Source: Halisarca cf. caerulea (taxonomy: Eukaryota; Porifera; Demospongiae; Chondrillida; Halisarcidae). From it: DNA of 64,000 nt. Location of the stretch: NCBI GenBank assembly GCA_963170055.1, contig CAUJGJ010000397.1:9884301-9948300 (forward strand), given 5' to 3'. A program made the position numbers and the translations under genes. Positions 23,359-42,504 of this stretch are shown one piece after another (positions within the stretch are counted from its first letter, which is position 1; each line of letters opens with the position of its first letter). The notes under the pieces were generated by a model. The model saw only the letters and a program-made list of their open reading frames with translations, did no database searches and was not told the origin of the DNA.

Positions 23359-23548
23359 TGTATAACCAGGTCAGGTCTCGCGTGATAGGTACTGGCCATA
23401 GACCCTAAATATTTAACCATAGATATTCTATACTATGATGTAACAGGTGAAGAGCACAACAATGTGTACCATGTTTCATCATTTTAGTAATACTAATAGA
23501 ATGCTGCACTTCAGATGATGAAGTTCAACCTCATTTTGCCTTCCTTTT

Positions 23549-23612
23549 TAGGGGCTGCCACAGGCAGCCCCTATATTGTTTTCATTTGGACTTCCGGTGT
23601 GTAACGCTCGTC

Positions 23613-23654
<42 letters not shown>

Positions 23655-23906
23655 TTTGAATAAAAGTCTTATAATAGAGAATTTATATAATAGTAATAGA
23701 GAAGGATGAATTTATACAGAAATGAGTTATAGGAATTGTTTTGAAAACAATTGCCAAATATGGCAATTGTTTTCAAAGCAATCGTACAGTAACAATAAAC
23801 AGTATGTTCAATGAATGTTCAGCTGTGCACTAACCCTTCAATGTTTTGCAAGTAATTCGAGTGTGTGGGGCAGCAGCCCCCACGAGTTTTTAACTCGAAT
23901 TACTTG
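23549..23906 (-). mobile_element. Hairpin-ended element, family A, copy 1 (358 bp)
   Basis: One end is a 25-bp hairpin (TAGGGGCTGCC ACA GGCAGCCCCTA, 23549-23573). The other is a 58-bp hairpin (CAAGTAATTCGAG...CTCGAATTACTTG, 23849-23906). Between them are the AAATGAAAACAATA and ACCGGAAGTCC blocks, (TA)n, and a palindromic AATTGTTTTCAAA...TTTGAAAACAATT pair. The whole unit recurs inverted at 40485-40868. No ORF. It lies in an intron of gene 1. Confidence 0.8.
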
Positions 23907-26180
23907 TTACACATAGGCCAGGACCATTCCAATGGAATAGCCTGATTTCAAGTGAGGAGAGAGGTAGCTAAACCTTTTTTTTGGTACACATTGATTTGGA
24001 GGTGAGTTCGAGGCAGAACAGTTCACAATTTTTAGTTTTACCGAATTGAGATATTCATAAATAAAGCTAGTCTGCATAAAAGTGTACTGAATTGGAAATT
24101 AAAAGTTCTGATATATACGTAGTTGTGTAGTGCTATGGTGTGTAAGTTTTCTCATCTTCTTAATATTGCCGGCAAGATATAAATTGGCACCTTGGTAGTT
24201 TGGGAGCTGCTGTACTAAGTTTTCCTTGCTTGTTGCTGTATATGGAGTTGCTATGAAATGGCCTGTGCTGCCATTCAGGCTCACGCTGTCCGACTGTTTT
24301 CCTGCAAGGGCAGCTTGGCAGTAGTTTTTGAACGGTTGTGTGAGCCCATCTTTGTTGCGGATTTTCACCTCCAAAAATAAGCTGAGGCGCTTTTCATCAG
24401 CGAATGCAGGGTACTTCTCCACTGCTTCATCCCATGATTTCACATTCATGCATTTGAAAGGCAATACATACATTGTCAATTGTTTTGTCACTACATATGT
24501 ATGTATGTATGTACTTATTTGTATTGTGAATCATGTATTAAAGCAGCAAAGTATGGACCCAATACGGAACATTAAATATACATGGTTTTGAACCTTATAA
24601 AAGCATCTTTGATGCTTTTCATTGCCCTCATGGTCTTCCCCCTCTCCTGCAACTCTTTGATAGACATTTGTCCCCTCAACACCTCCCCAAGTAAGGTCTT
24701 TTGAATTTCTGTACTCAAATTGAGAATTGGCTCCAAGTAGTGTTGCTTGAAGTCATTTGTCCTTTTAACTTGCCTTGAATTGGCTAGTTGAAGTGAAGAA
24801 GGAAATGAAAACAAGTAATTCAGGTTAAAAACCCATGGAACTACTGCTTTTTTGACACTGGGCTAGAGTGATAGCAAAGTTTGATGTTACTATTCATGCC
24901 CAGTGTGCAGGTTTATGATCGGCAAATGACAAAGTAATTCAATTGTCTTACAACGGTTAACAGACAGCTACCACGAACAATTTGGAAGCTTTGCAATAGT
25001 GCAATATAGTGAAAGTTATCCAAATGAATGTATTATTGTGTACATTTATGGGCATTGAACACGTTGGACCTGTACTTTGGATTTTTGTGAAAGCTGTGGG
25101 TTATTTTGTGCATGTAAGTACTCACTTGGCGGTTTCTGGCCTTTGAGCTGCCCTTGTGTAAAACTGTTCATTGCTCTGATTGCCAAATCATAAACTTCTT
25201 GCTCAAGGGCAGCATGTCTCAAGATATTGTCAGTTTGTGTGGCACTGATTGTCTGTGGCATACAGCAAATACACATACTTATCACAGGCTTGTGTGTACA
25301 TACATACGTATGTACATATGCTGTTTTGCTAGTTCTCCAAAGTACGTACGTACGTATGTACACAGTTGGATGGAAAAGAATAAGCATATACATACGTACA
25401 TATATGTTAAAATAGTACACCATTATCTTTCATACCATGGGGAGAATACAGACTCTGCAGGTCTCCTTCCACTTCTGTGGGTCCTTTCCCTGCGACTGTA
25501 GGAGGCTTCTACAGGCTTCAACCTTTTTGTGGGTAATAATATTAAATTTTATGATATATTTGTATTACCAGCACCAATATGCCACTTACATAATCCTGAA
25601 AGGTCATGTCATGATTGAAATGGCCATTCTGATTGTGGCGTGATGCCAGCCTCAGTGCCTCCTCATCCTTTAGCCCGACATATACAAAAGCCAGGCATTC
25701 TTTGAAGTAGTCATTGTCTTTGTAGGAAATGCAAATAAAGTACATATGCAGTAATACTTTACTTCTTTTTCACATACTTACCAGGATCTTCAGCCATCAG
25801 CTCTTCTTTGGCTGTGATGGTGTGGAGGCCTCCAAGTACTTCATACTCATACTGATTTCTCAGTCCAGTTTTGAAGTGTGTACATTCTGACACATAACTG
25901 TGCTTGCACAATAATGCAAGTGGGCATGTACTGGGGCAGTGGGATCATTCATCATTCTCTTTTTTAGATTTCTGACGAAGAGAGGATCCACCTGCCTCAG
26001 CTGCCTGGCTGGCTGCGGACTGCTGCACTGGGACACCTTGATGGATATTGGCGTCTGACCTGTTATAAGGCAAGTTAAGTGTGTTTGTATGTATGGTTCA
26101 CTTTATAGATTACGTACAAGTGTAACTAGTATTTCTTAAAATCCTCTTGTCAGACTTAGAATTATTTATACTTCCCTTTA

Positions 26181-27132
26181 TCTACTGAAGTCCACTTTTC
26201 TGGACTTGAGAAAAGTGTGTACTAAATACGGCACATCGAGTAAACTATCGTATTCACTCGAATTTGGTGTCATTCGATAGCTCTCGCTGTAACTAAGATC
26301 ATTGTAACGATTTTATACTAATACGACCTATTCAAACTACTATAAAAGGCTTGCAAAATTATATACAAAACGCTAGTAGCAACAGTAACACGCAAGTATA
26401 CGAAGAAATACAAATAGTTTACAGAAAACAAAATGACTACCGCCATTGACTGAATACGAAAGATTGCAAAAAATGTGATTTATAGTTAGTTGGGGTTTTA
26501 GTTAGTACACTTTGATGGCACAGTCTCCTCCGTATGATACTCGCGAAAGCATGGATAAGGGTAAATTTAAGAGGAACTGGTTTTGTCCTGGCAACAGGTA
26601 CGGCAGGAAAAGACGATATGTTCACTTTGTGGACAGATTTTTGTAACAGTACACTTGTTCTTGCTTGTCAGGAAAGAGCCTACAGCTAATATTCATATAA
26701 GATGAAGTTTGCTGTGTAGTGAAGCGCATCCGGGAGGAACGCGTCGATGCCACCCTCTAATTCGAAGCTACTTTTTGAACTTGTAGTGCAAAGTGAAGTC
26801 AAAAATGAAGCCCTAGTACGTTTACAAGTACAATAAACTTTCTACGAAATCAAAATAGTATCAAACTAACAAGAACAGAATATTTCCGTCGTTTTCAGAA
26901 AGCTTACAAAGACAAATTGCTAAAGTAACTCAGCCTGCGGTCACCACACATATTATTAAATATATAATAAAGAAATATTCACTTTCACAGGCAAATTCGG
27001 ATCATAGTAGCAATCCATTTACAAATACAACTTACAGAGAAACAAAACTTGTAAACTAAAGCAGCGAATAACGGTTATGAAGACGAAAAGAGGCTAGCCA
27101 ACTTCAGGTCCAGAAAAGTGGACTTCAGTAGA
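26181..27132. mobile_element. DNA transposon / MITE, 952 bp, perfect 25-bp inverted ends
   Basis: TCTACTGAAGTCCACTTTTC (25 bp in all) at 26181-26205 is exactly repeated in inverted form at 27108-27132, and similarity extends several bases further in. No transposase inside. The target duplication is not obvious. It lies in the gene 1 intron that also holds the Crypton-like ORF. Confidence 0.75.
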
Positions 27133-27426
27133 TGACGAGAATGTATAAACTAAAAAACGCAGTTGTTAAAAGGTTTTATCGCCTGATGACCTCATACATC
27201 AAAGAGACTGCTTGGGCAGTAACTTTTGTTATTTTCCCTGTGGTAGGTACAGTAACCATCTAAGCGCCCAGATTTTCCCATAAAAGGTCATGCAATCATA
27301 ATATTGTTATATAAACTATATCATGTTTTCACTTAGCACCGAATATGAATATGATTATTAATCAGCAACAACAGCAAGTAGTACAACACAACAAATCTAG
27401 AAGAGGTTCAAGTCTACTATTATTAC

Positions 27427-28968
27427 TTAAAAGTCTAGTAGTTGTTTCAAGTCAACAGCACTGTAGTCCTCTACAAGATGTTGCTGAACAGGAGGAGGTG
27501 CTGCCATTTGAATAGTGCAGTTGGCGAAGGTACAACCTTGAAACATAGCAGGCTGCTGCAACAGGAGTGGCTGCAAAGATTGCACAGGCAGCGGCTGCAA
27601 AGGTTGCCGTTGTATTGTCAATGAGCTAATTCCTGAACTTGATGGCCCTTGAGAATCTGATGGACAATACGGAACAACCTGCATTCTGTCCTTGTTTTCC
27701 AATGCACGGCAAACTTCAAACTGCTGTTCTTCACTCACACGGGCATAGTGACGTACACCCTCAACTGTACGATGGCCACTGCGATCCATAATAAGCTTTT
27801 CAGGGACCTTTTCTTTATACAACTTTGTTACACCATAAGCTCTTAGGCTGTGGTTCGTAACCTTTCTGTCAAGCTGTGCCTCATCTGCCATGGTCTTTAT
27901 GAGTGAGTACAAAACATTCTTGCCAATGGGAGCGTTAGTATACCATGGGGCTAAAGCATCCAGTGGTGTGTCTGCTTTTGGTTTCAAATAAAAAATATCT
28001 TTCTTTTTTGCTTCTGGTGGTATCTTGGATAGATATTTGTCCAGTAGAAGTACATGACATCTTTCAATACATGCACTCTCATACTGGTGGACAACCTTAT
28101 TACCCTGTTTCAGTTGTTTCAGACCTGCAGCTCGGTTCTTGGAGACATACTCCGTGTAGGTATAGCGAACCACATTCTTTCCTTGCATTTTAACCACCTC
28201 ACGACGAAGCTGTGATGGCTTCAAGTTCCTATGCTCAACCCCCCCGCGCAGGCAAAAGTTCTTCCCATTGAGGAAGAAAACACAATTGAGGAGACCCTGG
28301 GGTGTCTCTGGGTCGAGAATTCGCTTAGCCCACAACTGCTCTTCATCTTCTTCAGTTACAGCCTCGGTTTTCAGGGAACATCCCAAACCTTCAGAATGAA
28401 GTTTTCTGTACAACGCATCTAAGAGCTTCTTCAGAGGGTTAAACTCGCTCTGGGTTATGATGTTTACAGAAGAGTTCTTCTCCGTTCTAATATACCGCTG
28501 TATACCCATTAAATAGTGATGAATAGTACGCGGCGGGTATCGTGTTCCATCCTTCTTTCGTATTTCCGTGGAAAAACGACACAACCATTGACAAAGGTCT
28601 CCTAGATTATCACTGAGAATGATATTTTGTGGCACCTTTTGCTGAGGAAACCTCTTGTTTCTTTCTTCGGCCCACTCGTTAAAGAGCTTCAGGCACTTCT
28701 GCGTGTCTGCAGATGTGTTTTGAGGCACATATCCACGGCTTAATTCCTCAAAGTCATCGTCGTCCGAAGCGAATTGGAATCTACTAGTCTTGGCTGAAGG
28801 ACCAGGATCACTAGATTGGCTAGTGCGCTTTGCCATGGCTGATTTCTTATGGCTTACGAATGGAATATCTCGCCGTTTCCAAAGCCCGCGTCTTTTCTGC
28901 ATGGCGCTTATTTCTAAGCGATTAACGATAAACTGGTTACTACCCGCCCGTGCTCGGGAGTAATGCAT
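27427..28968 (-). CDS. Crypton-type tyrosine recombinase (DUF3504-like), intact single-exon ORF
   Basis: The 513-codon ORF from ATG 28968 may really start at an internal Met (MQKRRG near 28900 or MAKRTSQ near 28834). The N-terminal part resembles the SAM-like core-binding domain (KCLKLFNEWAEERNKRF, then GDLCQWLCRFSTEIRKKDG and YPPRTIHHYLMGIQRYI). The catalytic domain has the expected order: Arg in CLRGGVEHRNL, then NHSLRAYGVT (His-x-x-Arg), SGHRTVEGVRHYAR (His and the nucleophile Tyr). This is the fold shared by Crypton transposons and their animal derivatives (ZMYM2-4, QRICH1, KCTD1). No stops or frameshifts. It sits whole inside an intron of gene 1 on the same strand, which suggests an inserted element or retained domesticated copy rather than an exon. 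A Gln/Pro-rich tail follows the catalytic part. Confidence 0.85.
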   Translation of the reverse strand: MHYSRARAGSNQFIVNRLEISAMQKRRGLWKRRDIPFVSHKKSAMAKRTSQSSDPGPSAKTSRFQFASDDDDFEELSRGYVPQNTSADTQKCLKLFNEWAEERNKRFPQQKVPQNIILSDNLGDLCQWLCRFSTEIRKKDGTRYPPRTIHHYLMGIQRYIRTEKNSSVNIITQSEFNPLKKLLDALYRKLHSEGLGCSLKTEAVTEEDEEQLWAKRILDPETPQGLLNCVFFLNGKNFCLRGGVEHRNLKPSQLRREVVKMQGKNVVRYTYTEYVSKNRAAGLKQLKQGNKVVHQYESACIERCHVLLLDKYLSKIPPEAKKKDIFYLKPKADTPLDALAPWYTNAPIGKNVLYSLIKTMADEAQLDRKVTNHSLRAYGVTKLYKEKVPEKLIMDRSGHRTVEGVRHYARVSEEQQFEVCRALENKDRMQVVPYCPSDSQGPSSSGISSLTIQRQPLQPLPVQSLQPLLLQQPAMFQGCTFANCTIQMAAPPPVQQHLVEDYSAVDLKQLLDF

Positions 28969-29051
28969 TTACTGCTCTCGCCCCTCGGGCGCTTCGCGCC
29001 CTCGGGTCTCGCGCAGTAAATGCATTACTCCCTCGCGGTCGGGTAGTAACC
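28935..29051. repeat. GC-rich 117-bp hairpin repeat next to the Crypton ORF
   Basis: GGTTACTACCCG and GGAGTAATGCATTTACTGC are each repeated as inverted copies around a GC-rich centre (GGGCGCTTCGCGCCC). The start of the Crypton ORF (ATG 28968) falls inside it, and its outer edge lies 14 bp from the donor of the gene 1 exon ending at 29065. Confidence 0.85.
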
Positions 29052-30999
29052 ATTACATACTTACAGACTTTTTTCCTCTCAATTGCATCATCTAGTGGAT
29101 GCAGAATAGATGGCATGACCTTTTTGGCGGGTGGGTGGGTGGAGTCTGGTGGAGACCTCTTCTGCCCTGTACCAGTGAGTTGCTCCGGGCTGTCACTCAC
29201 TGTGTCAAGCAAAATAGGAAGATGTAATTACCAAATGCAAGCCAGTATTGAATAGTATTAATGCACACCTTGTGTTGGAGAGCATTTGTCATTGTTGCTC
29301 CTGGGGCTTGGTGTGAGTACTCTCACAGAAGTGTCTGTAATAAGTTGGGGAGCACAATGTGTATGTCAGTAAATTCTTAACTAAACAGACCTATATTTGT
29401 TTACAAACACACACCTTTAACTGGCGGGCTCTGTAAATCTGTCATTTCATTAGCTTTAGCCCTTAGAATTCTCTCTCCGGTGTCTGCAATGGTAGTACAT
29501 AGATGTTATAACCATGAACGCTCTACACTATGCAACCGGGATTGAAATCCCGACCACACATTGTTGTTATCCATGTCTGTTATCGCTCTGGCTTAGCGTT
29601 TCTGTAATGAAATGGCTACCTTTACATTCATTTTTTTGCATTATGAGTGAAAGTCTACAACCTTTTTCCCATTTGGTTGTCTTCCTATTCTTCTTTACTT
29701 GGTTGGATCAGAGAATCACTTTCCCGGGACACTTATACGTAGTTACAGAATGCATACGTTCATTGCACTTCCACAATTAATGATACTCATATATATTTCA
29801 ATATGCCTTTATACAGAAGACAAATTAGGACAATTTTTTTGCAAACCTATTGGACGAAATGCGTATGACGAAGTTTGTAAAAACATGTAGCTTAAATACA
29901 GAGTAAGTTCATTTAGAATGATAACATAAGAGGCCTGTTATGAGTTTTTTATAGAAAATAACAGAGATGGTAACACTGGAAATGACATCATGTTGAAATT
30001 TATACGCAAGATATGCATAATAATAGTATAAACATTGGCTGTAAACTGGGGATTAACTGTTCATATGTAGGCATTGTATACTGAATAAAGGAGCATAAAA
30101 TAGTATAGTGTGCACTATTGACAGATTCTGAGCCTCTTTGGATAATTTACTCGTACATATGTCCTATTGGTTGGCTTACCGACACAAAACTTTGTCTCCA
30201 TTTCCCATAGCTCCAGGAAGTCGTCTACATCAACAAGGCCTGCGAACAGCATGCTGAAGCTACTCCTGGCCACAAACAGTTTCACGTCCAAGACTGCTGA
30301 GCCCTCAGTACAGTCCACCTGCATGTTTATAATTGTTAATTTGGACTTGAAGTACGTATGTTAACATTGCTAAATTGTTTTTTACTTTATTTTTTTGTAC
30401 TTTTCTGTGTTAGCTATGTTTGACTCGACTTTCTTTTGTATTGTATCTGCATGTCTTAACTTTCTTTTTTGTATTATGTTTGACATGTACATGAATTTAT
30501 ATTAATGGTATTCTTAGCAAGAATCGTGCATGGATTATATTTCGCGAGCTCACCTTAATTAGGCTCTGACGCTTGTCAGGAGATGTGTCCTTCTGCGTGT
30601 GAGTCTCTCCTCGGCTGATTTCAGCAATAAATCCTAGGGGTTTCCCTCTTGCCTTTCTGAGCTCAATTGCATCGCTTGTAAATATCTTCATCTTCCTGCC
30701 TTCCAATTGAAAATACCAAGTTTTCTTCGGAGACATTGCAGCACTTCCAACTAGAATAAGGTAGCTATTGCAGCTGCTGCTTTCCGCCGCGAAAATTGCA
30801 GCTTTGGCGCGAGTGCTCAATATGCAATTTGGATTGGAGTTACCTTGACAGTTCGGCGGTTCGGCGTTATCTTGCTTTATAGTTTTGCTTCTTAGTGAGC
30901 TTGTCGAGAACCTCATTGAGGTATAGAGTTTGCCTATAAGCTTCATTAGCGGATGTTTCCTGCTTCAAAGCGCCCACGGCCGAACCTCGAGGCTACTTG

Positions 31000-31346
31000 C
31001 AGCACGGGTAAGTCCACATGCATACAGGCATGTCCATGCAAGAATAATAACGCTGATAAATAAAGTGTAAATCTTATAAATTGAAGCGTTAATTTGTAAA
31101 AAGGTTGAATTACTTTTGCGTTTGCCGACCATATTATTATCAACTTGCACTCTTAGCTGGGCACGAGCTCGACACCCCCAAATATACGCAGCGTGCAGCA
31201 CAATATCTTATGTGCATTACATTTTGCAATCTATTCCTATAGTATCGTCGGCTATCACCTTCCAATTACTGAAGGGTCTATAACAATTCCTGACTCATGC
31301 ATGATCATTCGAAGGAACGACTAGATGAAAATTGTTTATAATACTA
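31000..31346. other. Intergenic between divergent genes
   Basis: Region between the start of gene 1 (minus, ATG 30946) and the first recognised exon of the plus-strand gene. No gene, RNA or defined promoter was recognised. It probably contains both promoters. Confidence 0.4.
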
Positions 31347-31533
31347 CAGCCAAACCTCGAGCTCGTTAGTGAGTACACCTGGGGATCGACCCTCCAAATT
31401 GCTACTCACTATCAGTACTTGCTAACCATATAGATTAGTATTGTGGGTTATAAGCTGGGGCATCGTATCCTTGTACTTCCTAACCAGGTATATAATACTC
31501 ATTAACAGTGTTCTTACTAACGAGGTTCTACTG
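31347..31533. mobile_element. MITE, Tc1/mariner type, 187 bp
   Basis: Ends CAGCCAAACCTCGAGCTCGT and the complement of CAGTAGAACCTCGTTAGT, flanked by TA on both sides. No ORF. Confidence 0.65.
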
Positions 31534-31827
31534 TATTAGACTCCGCTGGTTACATGCAAGAAAATGGCCGCCATATTATGTATTCCATATTATGCTATAT
31601 ACGTAACTATTGACTCCATGCATTGATGTACAGCTGCAGTTTATTATTTATAGCAACTAGCTATACATCTAAACTCGATCATGCCTTCGTCATAAGACTA
31701 TGATGCTTCAATAGTGACAACATTTAAAAATTACAATGCATAAAGAGTGTACACATATATACAAATAATATTAACAAAAAAAGTCATGCTGTCATGTTCA
31801 ATACCATATTTTGCCTTTTTTGAATAG

Positions 31828-40009
<8,182 letters not shown>

Positions 40010-40424
40010 TAGAAAATATGTTATTATGGTTGAAAACTTGTATCTTCATTTTCAAAAACAGTGGTTATTACTACATTTATTGAGTCCTGTTTGTCGCAGC
40101 CTTCGTTTTGCTTGTGTTATGAGTACTTATTAGTTTGCTCACTTCTCTCATTTTGCTATTTTAATGAACATATTTAAACCCAGCAGCTATAAAAATTTTA
40201 ATAAACAATAAAAAAATCAGGTTCTGTGATGCATGCTTAGGTCATATCATCTCAATTTTTCTACCTGCCAATCAATCTAATAATGAGACACTCATTCTAA
40301 GAAGCTGTTCAGTATATATGTGTGGTGTATGTACTAACTAACTTGGGGAATACAAGGGTATACACAAGCACGAGGTGTAGGACAAGGAGGTCTCATTGGA
40401 GACAGGATCCTCCTCTCTTGGTTT

Positions 40425-40739
40425 CTTCATCATTCCTTTGGGAGCTGACGTTGTTTTATAATAAATGAATCTGTCATTAAAAAACAAGTACTTCGAGTTA
40501 AAAACTCGTGGGGGCTGCCGCCCCACGCACTCGAATCACTTGCAAAGCATTGGAGTGTAAGTGCACAGCTGAACATTCATTGAACATACTGTTTATTGTA
40601 ACTGGACAATTGTTTTGAAAACAATTGCCATATTTGGCAATTGTTTTCAAAACAATTCCTATAACTCATTTCTGTATAAATTCATAGTTCTCTATTACTA
40701 TTATATAAATTCTCTATTATAAGACTTTTCTTCAAATCC

Positions 40740-40804
<65 letters not shown>

Positions 40805-40966
40805 GACGAGCGTTACACACCGGAAGTCCAAATGAAAACAATATAGGGGCTGCCACAGGCAGCCCCTAAAAATAGCAATTGTACCTACCACAAGTCAGTT
40901 GAATTTATTCCCAAGACTTATTTTGTGTTCTAGAGGGAGAGAAAGGGTATAACATAAGAAATGCCC

Positions 40967-41030
<64 letters not shown>

Positions 41031-41169
41031 ACAGACACACACACATGCATGAATGCATTAATTCACAAGCACAATAATGCTATTAAACACACCATCCTTT
41101 CCATTTGGGATTTCATTTCATCTTCATGTGAACAAGAAGCACAATAGAACACAATAATTCCAGAAACTG

Positions 41170-41211
<42 letters not shown>

Positions 41212-41240
41212 TGTACACATACACACACACACACGCACAG

Positions 41241-41294
<54 letters not shown>

Positions 41295-41322
41295 TTTATT
41301 ATACAACACTTAGTCTACACAT
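40425..41322 (+). repeat. Duplicated block, copy B, interrupted by a hairpin-ended element
   Basis: Same order of unique words as 10881-11425, with the 384-bp family A element inserted after CTGTCATTAAAAAA and before AAAATAGCAATTG. Contains (CA)n at 40970-41035 and 41171-41292. Confidence 0.85.
40485..40868 (+). mobile_element. Hairpin-ended element, family A, copy 2 (384 bp)
   Basis: 58-bp hairpin at 40485-40542, AATTGTTTTGAAAACAATT palindrome, AATTCTCTATTATAAGACTT, (TA)n at 40743-40802, CGGACGAGCGTTACACACCG, and a 25-bp end hairpin at 40844-40868. Inverted relative to copy 1. The empty site in copy A of the duplicated block supports both borders. Confidence 0.82.
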
Positions 41323-41432
41323 GTTTATATTGCTCACACATACATTTAATATACGTAAAGACTGTCCCCACTATTTGCATTAGCAGGAATGTATGTTCTG
41401 GATAAAGGAATATTCTGGATAATGGAATAATT

Positions 41433-41850
41433 ATGCCTGGTCCAGAGGGTATGCGATTAACAGGGGCCCACTATATTCCTAACAGTTATGCAATATGGGG
41501 TCATCACTGGTCCCACAGCCTTGTACAGTTCCTCATTGCCAATATGTCAGTTGTGCAAGTTCTGACCAAAGGTTCTTCCAAGGAACCCTCCGGTTTAGTA
41601 ATGCACTTGTTGCAGTGCCTTTCCTTCTTTTCTGCCTATTATCAATTTTCTTATGAGCCCATTCACATTCCAGGGGCCTTGGCAGATGATATATCCAGGA
41701 ATTAAAACCTCTTCCTTGTCCTCTCAGGTGCCATCCATGCTTCCCACACAGTCGTCCATCCTGCTTTGTGGACCCTACTGGTAGTGGAAACACCCGGGTG
41801 CTCTTCAGGGATTTTATGCAGATGGTACTGCTACTACTACTGCTACCTAA
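41433..41850 (+). pseudogene. DIRS-like retroelement fragment (RNase H C-terminus)
   Basis: The frame from about 41500 reads VVQVLTKGSSKEPSGLVMHL, LLQCLSFFSAYYQFSYE and HIPGALADDISRN. This is the C-terminal RNase H segment seen in invertebrate DIRS-type elements, with the usual HIPG...D..SRN motif. After a stop at 41705, in another frame, come pieces of the spacer towards the tyrosine recombinase. RT and recombinase are missing. A short fossil. Confidence 0.65.
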
Positions 41851-41859
41851 ATCCCAAGG

Positions 41860-42490
41860 AGCTATTCTAGTGGTCAGAATCGGTACCTATTTTTTGTAAC
41901 AAATTTAGCCTGCTTACAATCCCTCCGTCAGAACACACACTCCTACTGTTCATATCACAATGAGGTATGGATGGTCTCTCATTGTATTGCATGCAGTCTT
42001 TTAAAATTATATATTCTATCGCCTGATGACATCATACATCAAAGGGACTGCCTGGGAGGTAGTAACCCGCCCAAATGCCCACCTTTTGATAACAATTCAT
42101 TGCTATCACTTAACATAACAATAGGTTGTCTTAAAGCTTGAGAATTGACAGAGATCGCGTTTCGCCAAAATTTCTAAATACTGAAGTGGATTACAGAGAA
42201 GCATAAAGATAGGTCCAGAAAAGCAGGGGACATTGCGGATGTTAATAAGCATGAACAGGGGTGGCCAGTGTGACAATGGTAATCGTAGATTCTCTTATAA
42301 GTTCCTACAAAACGCACTAGCCTGTCTGCACCTTTCTGGGGACATTGTTAAGGTACTTTCATAATTATTATGCCGACTTGGAAGTTATTCGACGTGGACT
42401 AATATTTGAATGGCTCATCCAAGATACCTTTGATTCTTAATCATAGACCCCGTATGTAGTTTAGAGTGTCTATGTCTGAATCATCATGCA
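41860..42490. other. Intergenic; contains a repeat shared with 27170-27260
   Basis: The words TATCGCCTGATGAC and CATACATCAAAG followed by GACTGCCTGGG at about 42018-42062 recur at 27177-27220, downstream of the Crypton ORF, and GGTCCAGAAAAG recurs too. It may be a remnant of the same mobile element. No gene seen. Confidence 0.45.
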
Positions 42491-42504
42491 AATTTCCGCA
42501 TTTA

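Larger units (their letters stand above)
22219..30946 (-). pseudogene. Gene 1: ParB-like/methyltransferase-like multi-exon gene (damaged paralogue)
   Basis: Exons, in 5'-3' order on the minus strand: 30946-30554, 30318-30180, 29484-29415, 29334-29269, 29199-29065, 26059-25782, 25717-25590, 25522-25436, 25252-25126, 24783-about 24590, about 24480-24100, 22771-22561 and 22431-22219, nearly all with GT/AG borders and compatible phases. Exons 6-7 resemble a ParB/sulfiredoxin-like domain: VDPLFVRNLKKRMM, then LALLCKHS, YEYEVLGGLHTITAKEEL and VYVGLKDEEALRLASRHN. The last exons resemble the core of an N6/N4 DNA methyltransferase (LIEGFTLKEDLVAVFEE), a weak match. Every exon from 29199 on has a counterpart in gene 2 (52925-59614). 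Two lesions: a frame change between MMNDPTAP and LALLCKHS (near 25930) and an in-frame TGA at 22387-22385. The N-terminal exons are not recognised. Function is unknown; the domain calls are inference from motif layout. Confidence 0.6.

Noticed and set aside
28950..29255. Plus-strand Ala/Arg-rich ORF over the GC-rich palindrome
   Set aside because: Composition artefact of the palindrome and antisense of a gene 1 exon.
29514..29890. Plus-strand hydrophobic ORFs as a membrane protein gene
   Set aside because: AT-rich intronic sequence of gene 1; no homology, no splice partners, no conserved motif.
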